A DNA stretch of 64,000 nt. Origin: Lachnospiraceae bacterium (lineage in GTDB: Bacteria; Bacillota; Clostridia; Lachnospirales; Lachnospiraceae). The stretch lies in assembly GCA_910575005.1 (NCBI GenBank), contig CAJTCL010000009.1:1-64000 (forward strand), in the 5' to 3' direction. A program made the translations under genes and the position numbers. Shown in pieces: positions 8,445-17,740 of the stretch; position 1 is the first letter of the stretch; each line of letters begins with the position of its first letter. The notes beneath the pieces were generated by a model. The model saw nothing but the letters and a program-made list of their open reading frames with translations. It was not told the DNA's origin and made no database searches.

Positions 8445-9518
8445 CTAATTCCACTTAATCGAAAAGCTTCCTGATGAATCTGGTGGGGAAATCTCTAAAT
8501 AGTAAGTGCCCGCTTTCAGTTTTTTCTTAAACTGCTTTTTGCCGCTGCCGGTTAAATTATTATAGTCTATCCCTTTCCCTTTGCTGTCAGTGATTTCATA
8601 GGAAAATCCATATTCATCCGTGTTGGCACTGACTGTCAGTTTAACAGTCTGTGTTTTTTTCAGGGTCAGCTTATACCAGCGGCTCTTTTTATCTTTACAG
8701 AAGAAAAATCCTTTTTCTGTTTTTTTCTGCTTCAGACTGACTGCCTTTTTCTTTGTTATATTTTTCTTATCCTTAATGTTTTCAAAGGTGTAGCGAATTT
8801 TATAGGCATTGTCTGTGTCAACTTTGACATAATATGTCCCCTTATTTACCCCGTAATAGTAAACGCCAGGATCCATCTGATCTATCATAATTTTTTTCTT
8901 ACTGTTTGTAAATGCAGTGTCAATATATTCGCTGAGCCCGCCTAACTTCTTGATCTCCAACTTAACACAGCCCGAAGAAGGCGCCTTAATTTTAAAATAT
9001 GCAGGTTTCCCACCAAAAATGCTGCTTATACCGCTTGTAGTTACCCATTTTCCGTTGGAAAGCGTTCCTGCATTTCCAACAGCGGCTGTGGTTGCGTATG
9101 CCTTTATCTTTAAGGTTGCCTTCTCCGCTCCGTCGCCGATCAGTGCATACATGTAATAAGTTCCTGCCTTAGCAGCATAACCGTCTATTATCTCCTTTTC
9201 ACTTGAAACTTGTCCTACACTAATGAAATCTTCCTGTGACTTCAAATCTGGTTTGTCTGAAAAAGCCACGATAACGCCCGCATTGGCAGTCGCCTCAAAA
9301 CATACTTTACCTGCCTTGGAGACAGACACAGGAACTCTAATTCTCTCATCACCTGTGAGTTCAAATTGATATGATTTTGCTCCCTTTGTACTGCCAGCCT
9401 TCAGCATTGGCGGGGTAATGGTCGTCTGTGCATACACCATCCTTCCAGCTCCCATACACAGCATGAGAAACATTACCATTCCTGCCAGTTTCAACATTAT
9501 TTTCTTTGTTCTTTTCAT
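8445..9518 (-). CDS. Secreted protein with pre-peptidase-C-like beta-sandwich domains
   Basis: 357 residues. There is a signal peptide at 1-30 (LAGMVMFLMLCMGAG, cleavage after VYA). The rest is a series of about three beta-sandwich units resembling bacterial PPC domains, each ending in an aromatic motif: AGTYYMYALIG near 125, KGTYYVKVDTD near 215 and AGTYYLEISPP near 345. No catalytic domain is present. RBS AAAGGAAAAAAG precedes ATG. It is the first gene of a two-gene unit with the leucine-rich protein (8-bp gap) behind the promoter at 9576-9604. Probably a surface or matrix-binding protein; the precise role is unknown. Confidence 0.75.
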   Translation of the reverse strand: MKRTKKIMLKLAGMVMFLMLCMGAGRMVYAQTTITPPMLKAGSTKGAKSYQFELTGDERIRVPVSVSKAGKVCFEATANAGVIVAFSDKPDLKSQEDFISVGQVSSEKEIIDGYAAKAGTYYMYALIGDGAEKATLKIKAYATTAAVGNAGTLSNGKWVTTSGISSIFGGKPAYFKIKAPSSGCVKLEIKKLGGLSEYIDTAFTNSKKKIMIDQMDPGVYYYGVNKGTYYVKVDTDNAYKIRYTFENIKDKKNITKKKAVSLKQKKTEKGFFFCKDKKSRWYKLTLKKTQTVKLTVSANTDEYGFSYEITDSKGKGIDYNNLTGSGKKQFKKKLKAGTYYLEISPPDSSGSFSIKWN

Positions 9519-9575
9519 ACTTTTTTCCTTTCATTTTACTATTATTTCTTTACCTTTGCTATTGTTACATGTTTT

Positions 9576-9604
9576 ATTATATCATCTTATAGCAGTTTAT
9601 TCAA
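9576..9604 (-). promoter_or_regulatory. Promoter for the surface-protein pair
   Basis: On the minus strand: -35 TTGAAT (9604-9599), 17 bp, -10 TATAAT (9581-9576). The start would be near 9569, giving a 50-nt leader. Confidence 0.6.
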
Positions 9605-9628
9605 TGCTTTAAGCATATTTTATTCCAT

Positions 9629-9666
9629 AAAAATCGTCCCTGTGTGTCAAACAGGGACAATTTTCT
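9629..9666 (-). terminator. Terminator of the glycan/glycosidase operon
   Basis: Minus strand AAATTGTCCCTGT and ACAGGGACGATTTTT form a stem of about 10 bp with T-rich tails on both strands. It lies 30 bp after the stop of the gene at 9696 and insulates it from the promoter at 9576. Confidence 0.75.
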
Positions 9667-9695
9667 TTTATAGAACCTTCTGGTTTCATTTAAGA

Positions 9696-12662
9696 TTATT
9701 GTTTCCGATACATTTTCCACAATCTATTTTCCTTGTACCCTGGTACAATCTGCGACCAGGACGGCGCCCCTATCACCCCTAAATATCGGTTTGTATAAGT
9801 AAAGGTCTGTTTGGAATCCATATATTTAAACACATCAAAGGCTTCCTTTCCCAAAATTCCCATCCTAAGCCCCATATCTACTTCCACCGGATCATCTGTA
9901 TAACTTCGGATGATAAAGGCATCTATCATTGGGTTGCAGGCTGCAATATAATAGCTATAGGCAATCGCTGCCGCCTGAACCTCCTGTCCTGGAATAGAGG
10001 AAAATCCCTGCTCAGATAAAATAACACGCACAGACGGACCATAAGTATCTCTAATAAAATCAGTCAATACATTTATATTATCCATCGTAATAGCAGGTGT
10101 CGTCCATACATCCCCCGTGGTTCCCCATCCATTCCAGAATCTTGTGTCTGTCAAAGGACACGAATAGGCGTGGTATGCCAGATTCCAATTAAGTCCCTTC
10201 TGAATCCGGTTTAAATACCGTGTAAAATTCGTCACTACCTGTCTGGCCGAATAACGTCTTCTGCCAGCAGCATTCCAATAATTGTCTGTACAGATAAAAA
10301 TATGGGCGTTGGCATACTGACTCTTAATGCCATAATAAAGAGAACGGAATGTATAGGCATAAGTCTCAAAGTACTCTTCATCTGTCATACTTCCTGCACA
10401 GTTCCAATCACCAGGATTATTGACTTCATTTCCCAAAATCCAGTTGGACACATAACAATCTTTCTGACTAAATACCTTGCCCAAATAGCAGAACATCGCC
10501 TCCATCCTCTCTCTGGCCTGCTTCTCATAAATATTCCAACTATAGAAAGCTGCTCCCTGGAATCGGGCTTTGGGATTAATTAGTTCAAGCTGACCATCTT
10601 GCCAGTCTAATAAAATCTGTATTGTCACACTGACATTATTTCTATTACACTCTCTGACCATATCTTGGTAATATGTCAACGAATTAAAATAATAAGTCTT
10701 TCCATTATATACATATGGAACGTCTCCAACACCACAAATCCAAGAAACCGTGAGATTTAAAAAATATTGTTTGGCGTCACAAGCATGAATCTCATTCACA
10801 TTATAATCAAATTGTATTCCTTTTTTGGTCTTTCCTGGCTTGTATGCACTTTTATTGTTTGCTGCATTTTCTGGATTTTTCACAAAGGAAGGTTTACTCA
10901 TCAGACAATATTTTCCATTCTTCCTCACCGCAATGCCATACATCGTGGTGATAAAACCTTGATTTTCCTTGACATCTACTGTAAAACTTGCTGTTTTTTC
11001 TTTAAAAACCTTGGTAATCCTTCGCCCAGGCCTTTTGCTGATCGGATCCACGTAAATCAAATAATAATAATCATCCTCACTTGCAATTCTCTTTTTAATA
11101 GAAGCCTTTACTTTCACTGTATTGGCGGCAGTGGCTTTGCACGAGGTAATCTTGGCTGAATCAGCTCTTGGCTGCCTGGTACATTTTACCCATTTAGCAT
11201 AGACAGTCAAATTACCAACACTTCCATATTTGATATTATCAACACGATGCTTCCATTTCTTCTCCTTGTACCATCCATCAAAGTCATACCCTCTGCGTGT
11301 AGGCTTTGGCAGCATAAATGTTTTCGATTTAAGGTTGTAAGTCTTTTTTATAGATGATAGCAGCTTACCGCCGTTTGTCCGATATGTGATCTTGTAATTA
11401 ACAATCTGCCATTGTGCATATAAAGTAATCACTTGGTTCTTTTTTGTTGTCAATGTCTTAATTTCTGCTTGGTTTTTATAACTCTTTCCTTTCCCATTCT
11501 TTTGGGTGCTCCACTTTACAAATTTATACCCTTTCTTTTTAAACTTATTTGCACTTAACTTACTCTTAGTTCCATATTGATGAGAACTATTCTCCATCTT
11601 ACCGCTGGTCGCACCATTTCCAATATACTTTACTTTGTATGGAACCCCTTTCCATACAGCATATAATTTGACTACACCATTATCTTTGGCAGTAAGATTG
11701 GAAACACTCTGCCTGTTTTTATAAGTTTTCCCTTTTCCATTTTTTTTCGTATTCCAGCCCTCAAAAGTATAGCCTGTCCTAGTAAACTGATTTTTAGAAA
11801 GCTTTTTGCTCTTGTCATATGTGAATGCTTGGGGTTCCATCTCCCCCTTACCGCCATTGGCAAGAAATTGAACTTTATAACTTCCCTGTTTCCAGACTGC
11901 TTTCAGAACCACTACTTCACCTTCTTGGCTTGCCAAATTTTTTACTGTTTCACCTTCTTGATAAGTGATGCTATCTTTTTTCCAACCCGAAAAAACATAA
12001 CCTGTTCTGGTAAATTGGTTTTTGGACAATTCTTTCTCTTCTTCATAAGTAAAGTTTTGATCTAACATTTCTCCAGTTCCGCCATTGCTGTCAAATCTCA
12101 CCAAATAGGAAATTGGCTGCCAACAGGCAGTCAGTGTGAGATCTTCCAAAATTGGCTGTTCAAACGTGTATAAAGTACCATCCTTATCGTTCCATCCTTG
12201 AAAAGTATACCCCTCCTTTACAGGAATAATGGCGGCAACTGCCTCTTGGTCGGGCAATGCTCCTTCTAATACTTGCTGTGTAATCATTTTATCTCCAGCA
12301 GCCGTCATCCCTCCAGCTAAATCAAACGTGATTATATAATATCTCTCCTCTCCAGGCTCTTCTAACTCATCACCCACAGATTCTCTTTCCTCTTTTGGGT
12401 TTTCAGTATCATCTTCTGGATTTTCACTCTCCTCCTCTGTGTGCTCTGGATTTTGCTGATCATGTAAATCTAGTTTTCCATTTTCTTCTGTGTTTTCTAA
12501 TCCTTCCCTGTTTTCCTCTGGATTTTCCAATGCTTCTCCATTGTTCTCTTCCAATCCTTGCTGTGGAAATGGCTCCATTGCTTTTACCGAAAGGCCAGGC
12601 TCCACCCCCATATAAAATATGAAAAGTACAGCAAGCAACAGCGCTATCATTCGTTTTCCCAT
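9696..12662 (-). CDS. Secreted InlB-repeat protein with DUF5722-like (putative glycoside hydrolase) domain
   Basis: 988 residues. Signal peptide 1-30; a Glu/Asn-rich low-complexity linker 33-105; five InlB-type B-repeats from about 107 to 491 (each with GYxFxGW and a final LYAVW/YAKW); an Ig-like spacer to about 610; then a C-terminal domain of about 370 residues resembling DUF5722. Candidate clan GH-A residues are the Glu in WILGNEVNNP (acid/base) and the Glu in VILSEQGFSS (nucleophile), about 135 residues apart. It is the last gene of the glycan operon and overlaps the split GT gene by 16 bp. I infer a secreted, wall-associated enzyme acting on a polysaccharide, possibly the one made by this operon. 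The substrate is unknown. Confidence 0.75.
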   Translation of the reverse strand: MGKRMIALLLAVLFIFYMGVEPGLSVKAMEPFPQQGLEENNGEALENPEENREGLENTEENGKLDLHDQQNPEHTEEESENPEDDTENPKEERESVGDELEEPGEERYYIITFDLAGGMTAAGDKMITQQVLEGALPDQEAVAAIIPVKEGYTFQGWNDKDGTLYTFEQPILEDLTLTACWQPISYLVRFDSNGGTGEMLDQNFTYEEEKELSKNQFTRTGYVFSGWKKDSITYQEGETVKNLASQEGEVVVLKAVWKQGSYKVQFLANGGKGEMEPQAFTYDKSKKLSKNQFTRTGYTFEGWNTKKNGKGKTYKNRQSVSNLTAKDNGVVKLYAVWKGVPYKVKYIGNGATSGKMENSSHQYGTKSKLSANKFKKKGYKFVKWSTQKNGKGKSYKNQAEIKTLTTKKNQVITLYAQWQIVNYKITYRTNGGKLLSSIKKTYNLKSKTFMLPKPTRRGYDFDGWYKEKKWKHRVDNIKYGSVGNLTVYAKWVKCTRQPRADSAKITSCKATAANTVKVKASIKKRIASEDDYYYLIYVDPISKRPGRRITKVFKEKTASFTVDVKENQGFITTMYGIAVRKNGKYCLMSKPSFVKNPENAANNKSAYKPGKTKKGIQFDYNVNEIHACDAKQYFLNLTVSWICGVGDVPYVYNGKTYYFNSLTYYQDMVRECNRNNVSVTIQILLDWQDGQLELINPKARFQGAAFYSWNIYEKQARERMEAMFCYLGKVFSQKDCYVSNWILGNEVNNPGDWNCAGSMTDEEYFETYAYTFRSLYYGIKSQYANAHIFICTDNYWNAAGRRRYSARQVVTNFTRYLNRIQKGLNWNLAYHAYSCPLTDTRFWNGWGTTGDVWTTPAITMDNINVLTDFIRDTYGPSVRVILSEQGFSSIPGQEVQAAAIAYSYYIAACNPMIDAFIIRSYTDDPVEVDMGLRMGILGKEAFDVFKYMDSKQTFTYTNRYLGVIGAPSWSQIVPGYKENRLWKMYRKQ

Positions 12663-13156
12663 AATTTAAAGATTCCTTTCTCTATTTTTCTTATCATTTT
12701 ATAAAAATAGTATGCTCCTACTATTTCCAATGCCTCCATCAGCGGAATCACCGCGCACAAATAATCATAAATCTTTCGGTCTGACAAGAAGTTACAAAAC
12801 CATGTCACTGCAAGAATCAAGATTACAAAACTGCATCCCATTCCCAAGGTTACGAACAAGATTCCTGTTTCTGAATACTTTCTTTTGACGATTTGTATAC
12901 ATACAGATACCAACATTCCTGCTATTCCAAGTACTCCCACCAAAAAAGCTGTACCACCGATCTTTTGATAAAAGTGTACAATGTGATTTTCAATGGATAC
13001 AATGATCTCATCCATCCTGTAATAAGTACTGCTTGTCTCGCTCCATCGAAAATGTACCCCTGTTATATTTGACATCAATGCAAGATTTTCATATGTACCC
13101 CTTGCCTCTTGGCAAGTCGTGCTATTTTCTTGATATGTCATCATCAACTTCACCAC
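12647..13156 (-). pseudogene. C-terminal part of the GtrA/membrane-glycosyltransferase gene, cut off by an in-frame TAG
   Basis: 169 residues from a GTG at 13156, with three membrane helices after residue 60. It lies in exactly the same frame as the gene ending at 13166: only TAG, TTT, CCC and AAA separate the two. Read through, the sequence gives LEYYRE-(stop)-FPKVVKLMMTYQEN, a natural continuation of an extracytoplasmic loop. I therefore read it as the 3' part of one about 720-residue gene. Separate translation is possible, since AGGGAG lies about 12 bp before the GTG, so the two halves might assemble. Alternatives are a sequencing error or stop-codon read-through. Confidence 0.6.
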
Positions 13157-13165
13157 TTTGGGAAA

Positions 13166-14803
13166 CTACTCCCTATAATATTCTAACATTTCTTGGACCG
13201 TAAATCCATGAACAGTAGAAGAAATATAAATTTTTCCCTTTTTTTCTTTTAAATTTCCACTTTCATATGCCTTTTGCAAGTCTTTATGGATTTCCTGATA
13301 ATAAGAATTTACATATGCGCCTCCCTTCTCATAGACTCCCGACAATTGAACAGCATCTCGAAAAGCCCAAATATAAAAATCTCCGCTTGCCTCATTCCCT
13401 TCTCCAAACCATTGATTCCAGCTTTGTTCCACATAAGGGAGTAATTCCATAAGATCCTCGCTGTGTTTTGCTGCCGTTTGAATCATATTCCGCGTTACCC
13501 ATACACTTGGCTTTTTATCCTCCCTACCATCATCCACCCTTAACAAATCTGATAGGAGTTCTTTGCAGTATGTACCTCCCCTGTCAGTAATTGTATACTC
13601 ACCATAATAATGGTAGTTTAACATCTTATAGCCAATTGTTACACATGCCAACGTCAGCAAAGGAAGCATAACAACAGCAATCCTCCATTGTTTCAGCGTA
13701 TGTTTAACCCTCCATAAATCAACGATTGTAATTGCCAATCCTCCACAAACAAAAGGCAAAATCCATACGGAATCCTCTTTTAGATAATAAAAAATTGGCA
13801 GTGAGACACAGGAGAGAGCAATCCACAGAGAAAATTCTCGTTTCTGTTCATTTTTCCTTGCCGTATATTGTCCAATCACAGCCGCAAACACCAGTAAGGT
13901 GAAAATAATAATGTACCCTCCCCTGTAAACCTTCTGTACATTCTCTTCATGGAACATTCCTGGAGAATACAATAAAAAAATATATAATGCCATAGCAAAT
14001 TTTTCGCTGTTTACCAGACGTTGCATTGCCAATGAAAACAGGAAAACCGCAATGATATAGCTAATTACTAAAGATACTGGATAAGAAATTCCCAATACAT
14101 AATTGATCGCCAAAAGAAAAGCTGGGGATGCTGTTTTTAACAAGACTAAAGTAGAAAAATCCCCTAACCATTTTCCATGCAGCATATTTATAGAATATTG
14201 GATATAAAGAAAATCATCATAGCCCGCATCAGCCTGCAGAAAAACTGGGGTCTTAATTCCCAAATAAATTCGAAACAATGTTAAACATACAATGATTGCA
14301 AAGAAAATCTTTTTTATAATTTTTTTCTTATGTTCTTGTTTTTCCATATCTCTAAATGTTTTTTTCAACCATTTTTTGGCAGGTTTCAGAAAATGTTCTT
14401 TTGATTCTCCAAACACGACCCATTTACTGATCACATAATTCGAGAGAATCACAATAATCTGTGCTGCCACTTTCACCTGTATACTATCAAAATTTAAAAA
14501 CTTGACAAACAATAACAATATTCCCTCTTCCAAAATCAGGGTAGCCATCCGTCCTGCGAAAAATACACCTAATTGGATAAAAAATTGTCCATGCGTCTCT
14601 GTGGGGGCTTGAAATACCCAGATGCGATTTGTAAAAAATACGAACAATACGGTTAGCACCCATGAAAATCCATTTGCCGTCAGTTCATCCATTCCCATCC
14701 CTTTATTGAAACATATAAATGTAACAATATTTACCAAGAATGAAAGCCCCCCAAAAACGAAATACAACAATAGTTCTCTATATTTTTGAAACCACTTAAA
14801 CAC
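13166..14803 (-). CDS. GtrA domain fused to multi-helix membrane glycosyltransferase-like region (N-terminal part)
   Basis: 545 residues. Residues 1-130 are a GtrA domain with four helices (YFVFGGLSFLVNIVTF; NRIWVF), as found in proteins that flip or transfer polyprenyl-linked sugars. Then comes a linker and about ten hydrophobic segments with an early acidic loop (QADAGYDDFLYIQYS), resembling GT-C membrane glycosyltransferases. The start chosen is GTG 14803 with RBS GAGGGAG; it overlaps the upstream GT2 stop by 8 bp, which suggests coupling. The longer frame to 14878 would overlap that gene by 83 bp. A TAG at 13168-13166 ends it within what appears to be a periplasmic loop; the remainder follows in frame at 12647-13156. 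Confidence 0.75.
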   Translation of the reverse strand: MFKWFQKYRELLLYFVFGGLSFLVNIVTFICFNKGMGMDELTANGFSWVLTVLFVFFTNRIWVFQAPTETHGQFFIQLGVFFAGRMATLILEEGILLLFVKFLNFDSIQVKVAAQIIVILSNYVISKWVVFGESKEHFLKPAKKWLKKTFRDMEKQEHKKKIIKKIFFAIIVCLTLFRIYLGIKTPVFLQADAGYDDFLYIQYSINMLHGKWLGDFSTLVLLKTASPAFLLAINYVLGISYPVSLVISYIIAVFLFSLAMQRLVNSEKFAMALYIFLLYSPGMFHEENVQKVYRGGYIIIFTLLVFAAVIGQYTARKNEQKREFSLWIALSCVSLPIFYYLKEDSVWILPFVCGGLAITIVDLWRVKHTLKQWRIAVVMLPLLTLACVTIGYKMLNYHYYGEYTITDRGGTYCKELLSDLLRVDDGREDKKPSVWVTRNMIQTAAKHSEDLMELLPYVEQSWNQWFGEGNEASGDFYIWAFRDAVQLSGVYEKGGAYVNSYYQEIHKDLQKAYESGNLKEKKGKIYISSTVHGFTVQEMLEYYRE

Positions 14804-15740
14804 CGTTTGCTCCCTCTCTCTTTTCTTCTGTAACCCTCTGCAGTTCCATTTCAAAATCCTGGCGGTTTTTTTGTACAATTGTCTGCAGAGTCAAGCCGGA
14901 AAAGAACGATTGAATGGCTGCCAACATAGTAAAACCACACATAATCAGTGTAGGAAAATTCGGTACAAGCCCAGTCTTAATATAGGTATCTACAATCGGA
15001 ACAAAAAAACACATTGATATCAATGCCAATGCCAGCGCCATAACTCCAAAAAAACCCATAGGCTTATAAGTGCGAAATAAACGGACAATGGTCTGTATCA
15101 CTTTAAATCCATCCGAATATGTATTGAGTTTCGATTCACTTCCTTGCGGCCTGTCCCTGTATCTTATTACTACATTTTCCACAAACATATTTTTTTCAAC
15201 AGCATGAATGCTCATTTCTGTCTCAATTTCGAAGCCCTGGGATAATACAGGGAAAGTTTTCACAAATTCATAGCTAAAGGCACGATAACCTGTCATAATA
15301 TCCTTAATATCGTTGTGAAATAATATATTAATACTTTTTCGCACAAACAAGTTGCCAAAATTGTGGAATGGCCTTTTATTTTCTGTAAAATAGTCAGAAG
15401 ATAGCCTATCCCCTACCACCATATCTACTTTTTTCTCCAACACCATATTTACCATCTCTCTAGCATCTTCAGCTGGATAAGTGTCATCCCCATCTGTCAT
15501 AATATAACATTCTGCATCAATCTCACGAAACATTCTGCGTATTACGTTCCCTTTTCCCTGACGGAATTCATGGCATACTACGGCGCCAGTCTTCTCGGCA
15601 ATTTTATCTGTACCATCCGTGGAATTATTGTCATATACATATACTGTGGCTTCGGGAAGTACCCGCCTGAAATCCTCTACCACTTTCTGGATTGTCCTGC
15701 TCTCATTGTAACATGGAATCAAAACTGCTATTCTATCCAT
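14796..15740 (-). CDS. GT2-family glycosyltransferase (dolichyl-phosphate-mannose-synthase-like)
   Basis: 314 residues. An N-terminal GT-A domain (AVLIPCYNE at 5-13; YDNNSTDGT near 37; DGDDTYPAED with the metal-binding DxD near 82) precedes two C-terminal membrane helices (about 235-290). Such enzymes move a sugar from a nucleotide donor to undecaprenyl phosphate at the inner face of the membrane. It is 16 bp after a DUF2142 gene and overlaps the GtrA fusion, the classic DPM/GtrA pairing for making and flipping a polyprenyl-linked sugar. The specific sugar cannot be told. Confidence 0.85.
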   Translation of the reverse strand: MDRIAVLIPCYNESRTIQKVVEDFRRVLPEATVYVYDNNSTDGTDKIAEKTGAVVCHEFRQGKGNVIRRMFREIDAECYIMTDGDDTYPAEDAREMVNMVLEKKVDMVVGDRLSSDYFTENKRPFHNFGNLFVRKSINILFHNDIKDIMTGYRAFSYEFVKTFPVLSQGFEIETEMSIHAVEKNMFVENVVIRYRDRPQGSESKLNTYSDGFKVIQTIVRLFRTYKPMGFFGVMALALALISMCFFVPIVDTYIKTGLVPNFPTLIMCGFTMLAAIQSFFSGLTLQTIVQKNRQDFEMELQRVTEEKREGANGV

Positions 15741-15756
15741 CGTAATTTCCTCACAT

Positions 15757-17649
15757 TCATATATAATAATGAATCACATCCAATATCGTTATCCCGTGCA
15801 GCATTAGAAGAAGCATATAAAAATAACTTTTATGACTCTGGCAAATCCGAATCTCTCCTCGTTTTCTGTCCTGGATATGGGATGCACATATCATAGCAAA
15901 GGCAAGGCATGGAAGCAACGGAATAAAATAGCGTCCCTGCACTCCAGATAGTATTGGGTTTGCCATTGCCGTCCACTGCACATAAAGGCTGGTAAAGATC
16001 AACATACTGCCGCTCAAGAAAATAAATGCCAATATCACACAGTCAGCCCCACGTACTTCCCACTTGATATCCCTGCTGTTACATAACTCATAAACAAACA
16101 TAATTAAAATTGTAATCCACACAATCTCAGAAATTCCAATATTCAAAGCGCCAAGAGGATTTCCAATCATCTCCATCAGCCAATTTTTTCCCTCAGCCTG
16201 GATCGTCCGCATAATTACCATGCAGTAACTAGGCAGATGCGTCAGCACATATCTTACCTGTTCCCCTGAGGAAACTCCTGGTGTAAACTCAATTAAATAC
16301 CCCGCTGAAATCTTCAGCCAAATTAAATTTACTGCAAAGGATAAACCAGGCACACCAAATTTAAAAATAAATTCCTGCTTCTTATCTGTAAATTTATCCT
16401 TTGCAATCAGGAATACCAGCAGTAGCAAAACCACATAAACAATCTTGCACAAGGAAAGTACAAATCCCATTATACCAATTATAATATAATCCTTTTTTTC
16501 CAATTTTTCTTTGTTGGTACAAACCCGCAGGATATATGCCAAAAAAGCAAAGGATAATGCGATCGTAAAACCGTCCGGTGCCAAAGACACCATTTCCTGC
16601 AGACTCATAGGAAACATAAGCATCAAAAACAAAATTCTCTTTCCAAAAGGCGTATTACGAATTGCCCATAGACTCAGCAACATACTGGCTAGGAAATTTC
16701 CAAATCTGCCAGCATAAAAGATCTTGGAAACGTTATCTGTGAAAAATCTGGCAATCCGAATTCCAATGGCCTGTGGAAGATAACTGACTGGGGCATACAA
16801 AGATGTTGTTCCATACCGCAGTTCTGCTATGTTATTCCAATCAATCTCTGCACTTGAGTCTTGAAAGGCTGGCAATGCGGCTGGCAGATAATTGCCACCT
16901 TCGCCATCTTCCCCCATATGCTGGGAAGTCCATTCGCCACAGGATATCTCAAATGCACGGAAAAAATGATTGGCTTCATCTGGCATCATACCTAGTGGGC
17001 ATATCCCAAAATAGACAACCCCTAAAATAATTAGAATTCCTGACATAATAACTTTTTCATTAATTTTCCATAGAACCGCTATCCCAATAACTATAAAAAG
17101 GAAAGCTGCAAGAAACCTTACCCACATTTTTAAGACAGGATTCTCATATGTAATCTGACAGCACAAAGCCTGATTCTCCATCAATTCCCCATTTATATAA
17201 CAGCCGCTTTCTTTTTCCTTTGTCATCCAGACTGCTGTCCCACTCTCTCCCTCATAATTTCCCATAATAGAAACTTGATAGGATAAGTCTTGATTCATTT
17301 CCTTTGGGCTACCTAATGGGAAACTATAATATGCATCGTTATCTAATTCTGAATCTTTTACCTTCCATTCCTGCAACAATTCACCACTCTCATATAAGCG
17401 GACATATATATTCCCCTTGTTGTTATCATCATTAATCTTAAAACGAATCAATACCCCTATTAATTGAACATCCTTTACAGGCAATTCCTGTCTTATTTCC
17501 ACTCCATTTTTTAATTGTAATTCTTTTGCAGGCTCTTTTTCTCCAGTTATCCCAGTAAATGCATTATCTGAATGGACATAAAAAAATATGAGCATCAGAA
17601 AACAAACTACAATAAACAATACAACCCCATATTTTTCTTTATTTTCCAT
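15757..17649 (-). CDS. DUF2142-family membrane protein
   Basis: 630 residues. A first helix (VVLFIVVCFLMLIFFYV) is followed by an extracellular region to about 180, then about ten more helices. Family marks are MMPDEANHFFRAFEIS near 235, the SLAPDG segment, and the terminal GVQGRYFIPLLP. DUF2142 proteins are predicted GT-C-like enzymes or polymer handlers in surface-polysaccharide loci; the exact reaction is unknown. The start is ATG 17649 because AAAGGAGGAATTT directly precedes it; the ATG seven codons upstream has no RBS. It shares motifs with the DUF2142 protein at 20092-21486. Confidence 0.8.
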   Translation of the reverse strand: MENKEKYGVVLFIVVCFLMLIFFYVHSDNAFTGITGEKEPAKELQLKNGVEIRQELPVKDVQLIGVLIRFKINDDNNKGNIYVRLYESGELLQEWKVKDSELDNDAYYSFPLGSPKEMNQDLSYQVSIMGNYEGESGTAVWMTKEKESGCYINGELMENQALCCQITYENPVLKMWVRFLAAFLFIVIGIAVLWKINEKVIMSGILIILGVVYFGICPLGMMPDEANHFFRAFEISCGEWTSQHMGEDGEGGNYLPAALPAFQDSSAEIDWNNIAELRYGTTSLYAPVSYLPQAIGIRIARFFTDNVSKIFYAGRFGNFLASMLLSLWAIRNTPFGKRILFLMLMFPMSLQEMVSLAPDGFTIALSFAFLAYILRVCTNKEKLEKKDYIIIGIMGFVLSLCKIVYVVLLLLVFLIAKDKFTDKKQEFIFKFGVPGLSFAVNLIWLKISAGYLIEFTPGVSSGEQVRYVLTHLPSYCMVIMRTIQAEGKNWLMEMIGNPLGALNIGISEIVWITILIMFVYELCNSRDIKWEVRGADCVILAFIFLSGSMLIFTSLYVQWTAMANPILSGVQGRYFIPLLPCLAFAMICASHIQDRKRGEIRICQSHKSYFYMLLLMLHGITILDVIHYYI

Positions 17650-17740
17650 AAATTCCTCCTTTATTCTCAATTTTTTTCTTCTTTTACTTTTTATTCTTTA
17701 CTCCATTTTTGCTACTTTGATAACTTTTTCCTGATACTTA

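Noticed and set aside
10302-11159. Plus-strand frames opposite the DUF5722-like gene
   Set aside because: Shadows of the minus-strand coding sequence; no RBS and no family features.
14804-14878. Longer start for the GtrA fusion
   Set aside because: It would overlap the GT2 gene by 83 bp and adds non-family residues; GTG 14803 has a good RBS.
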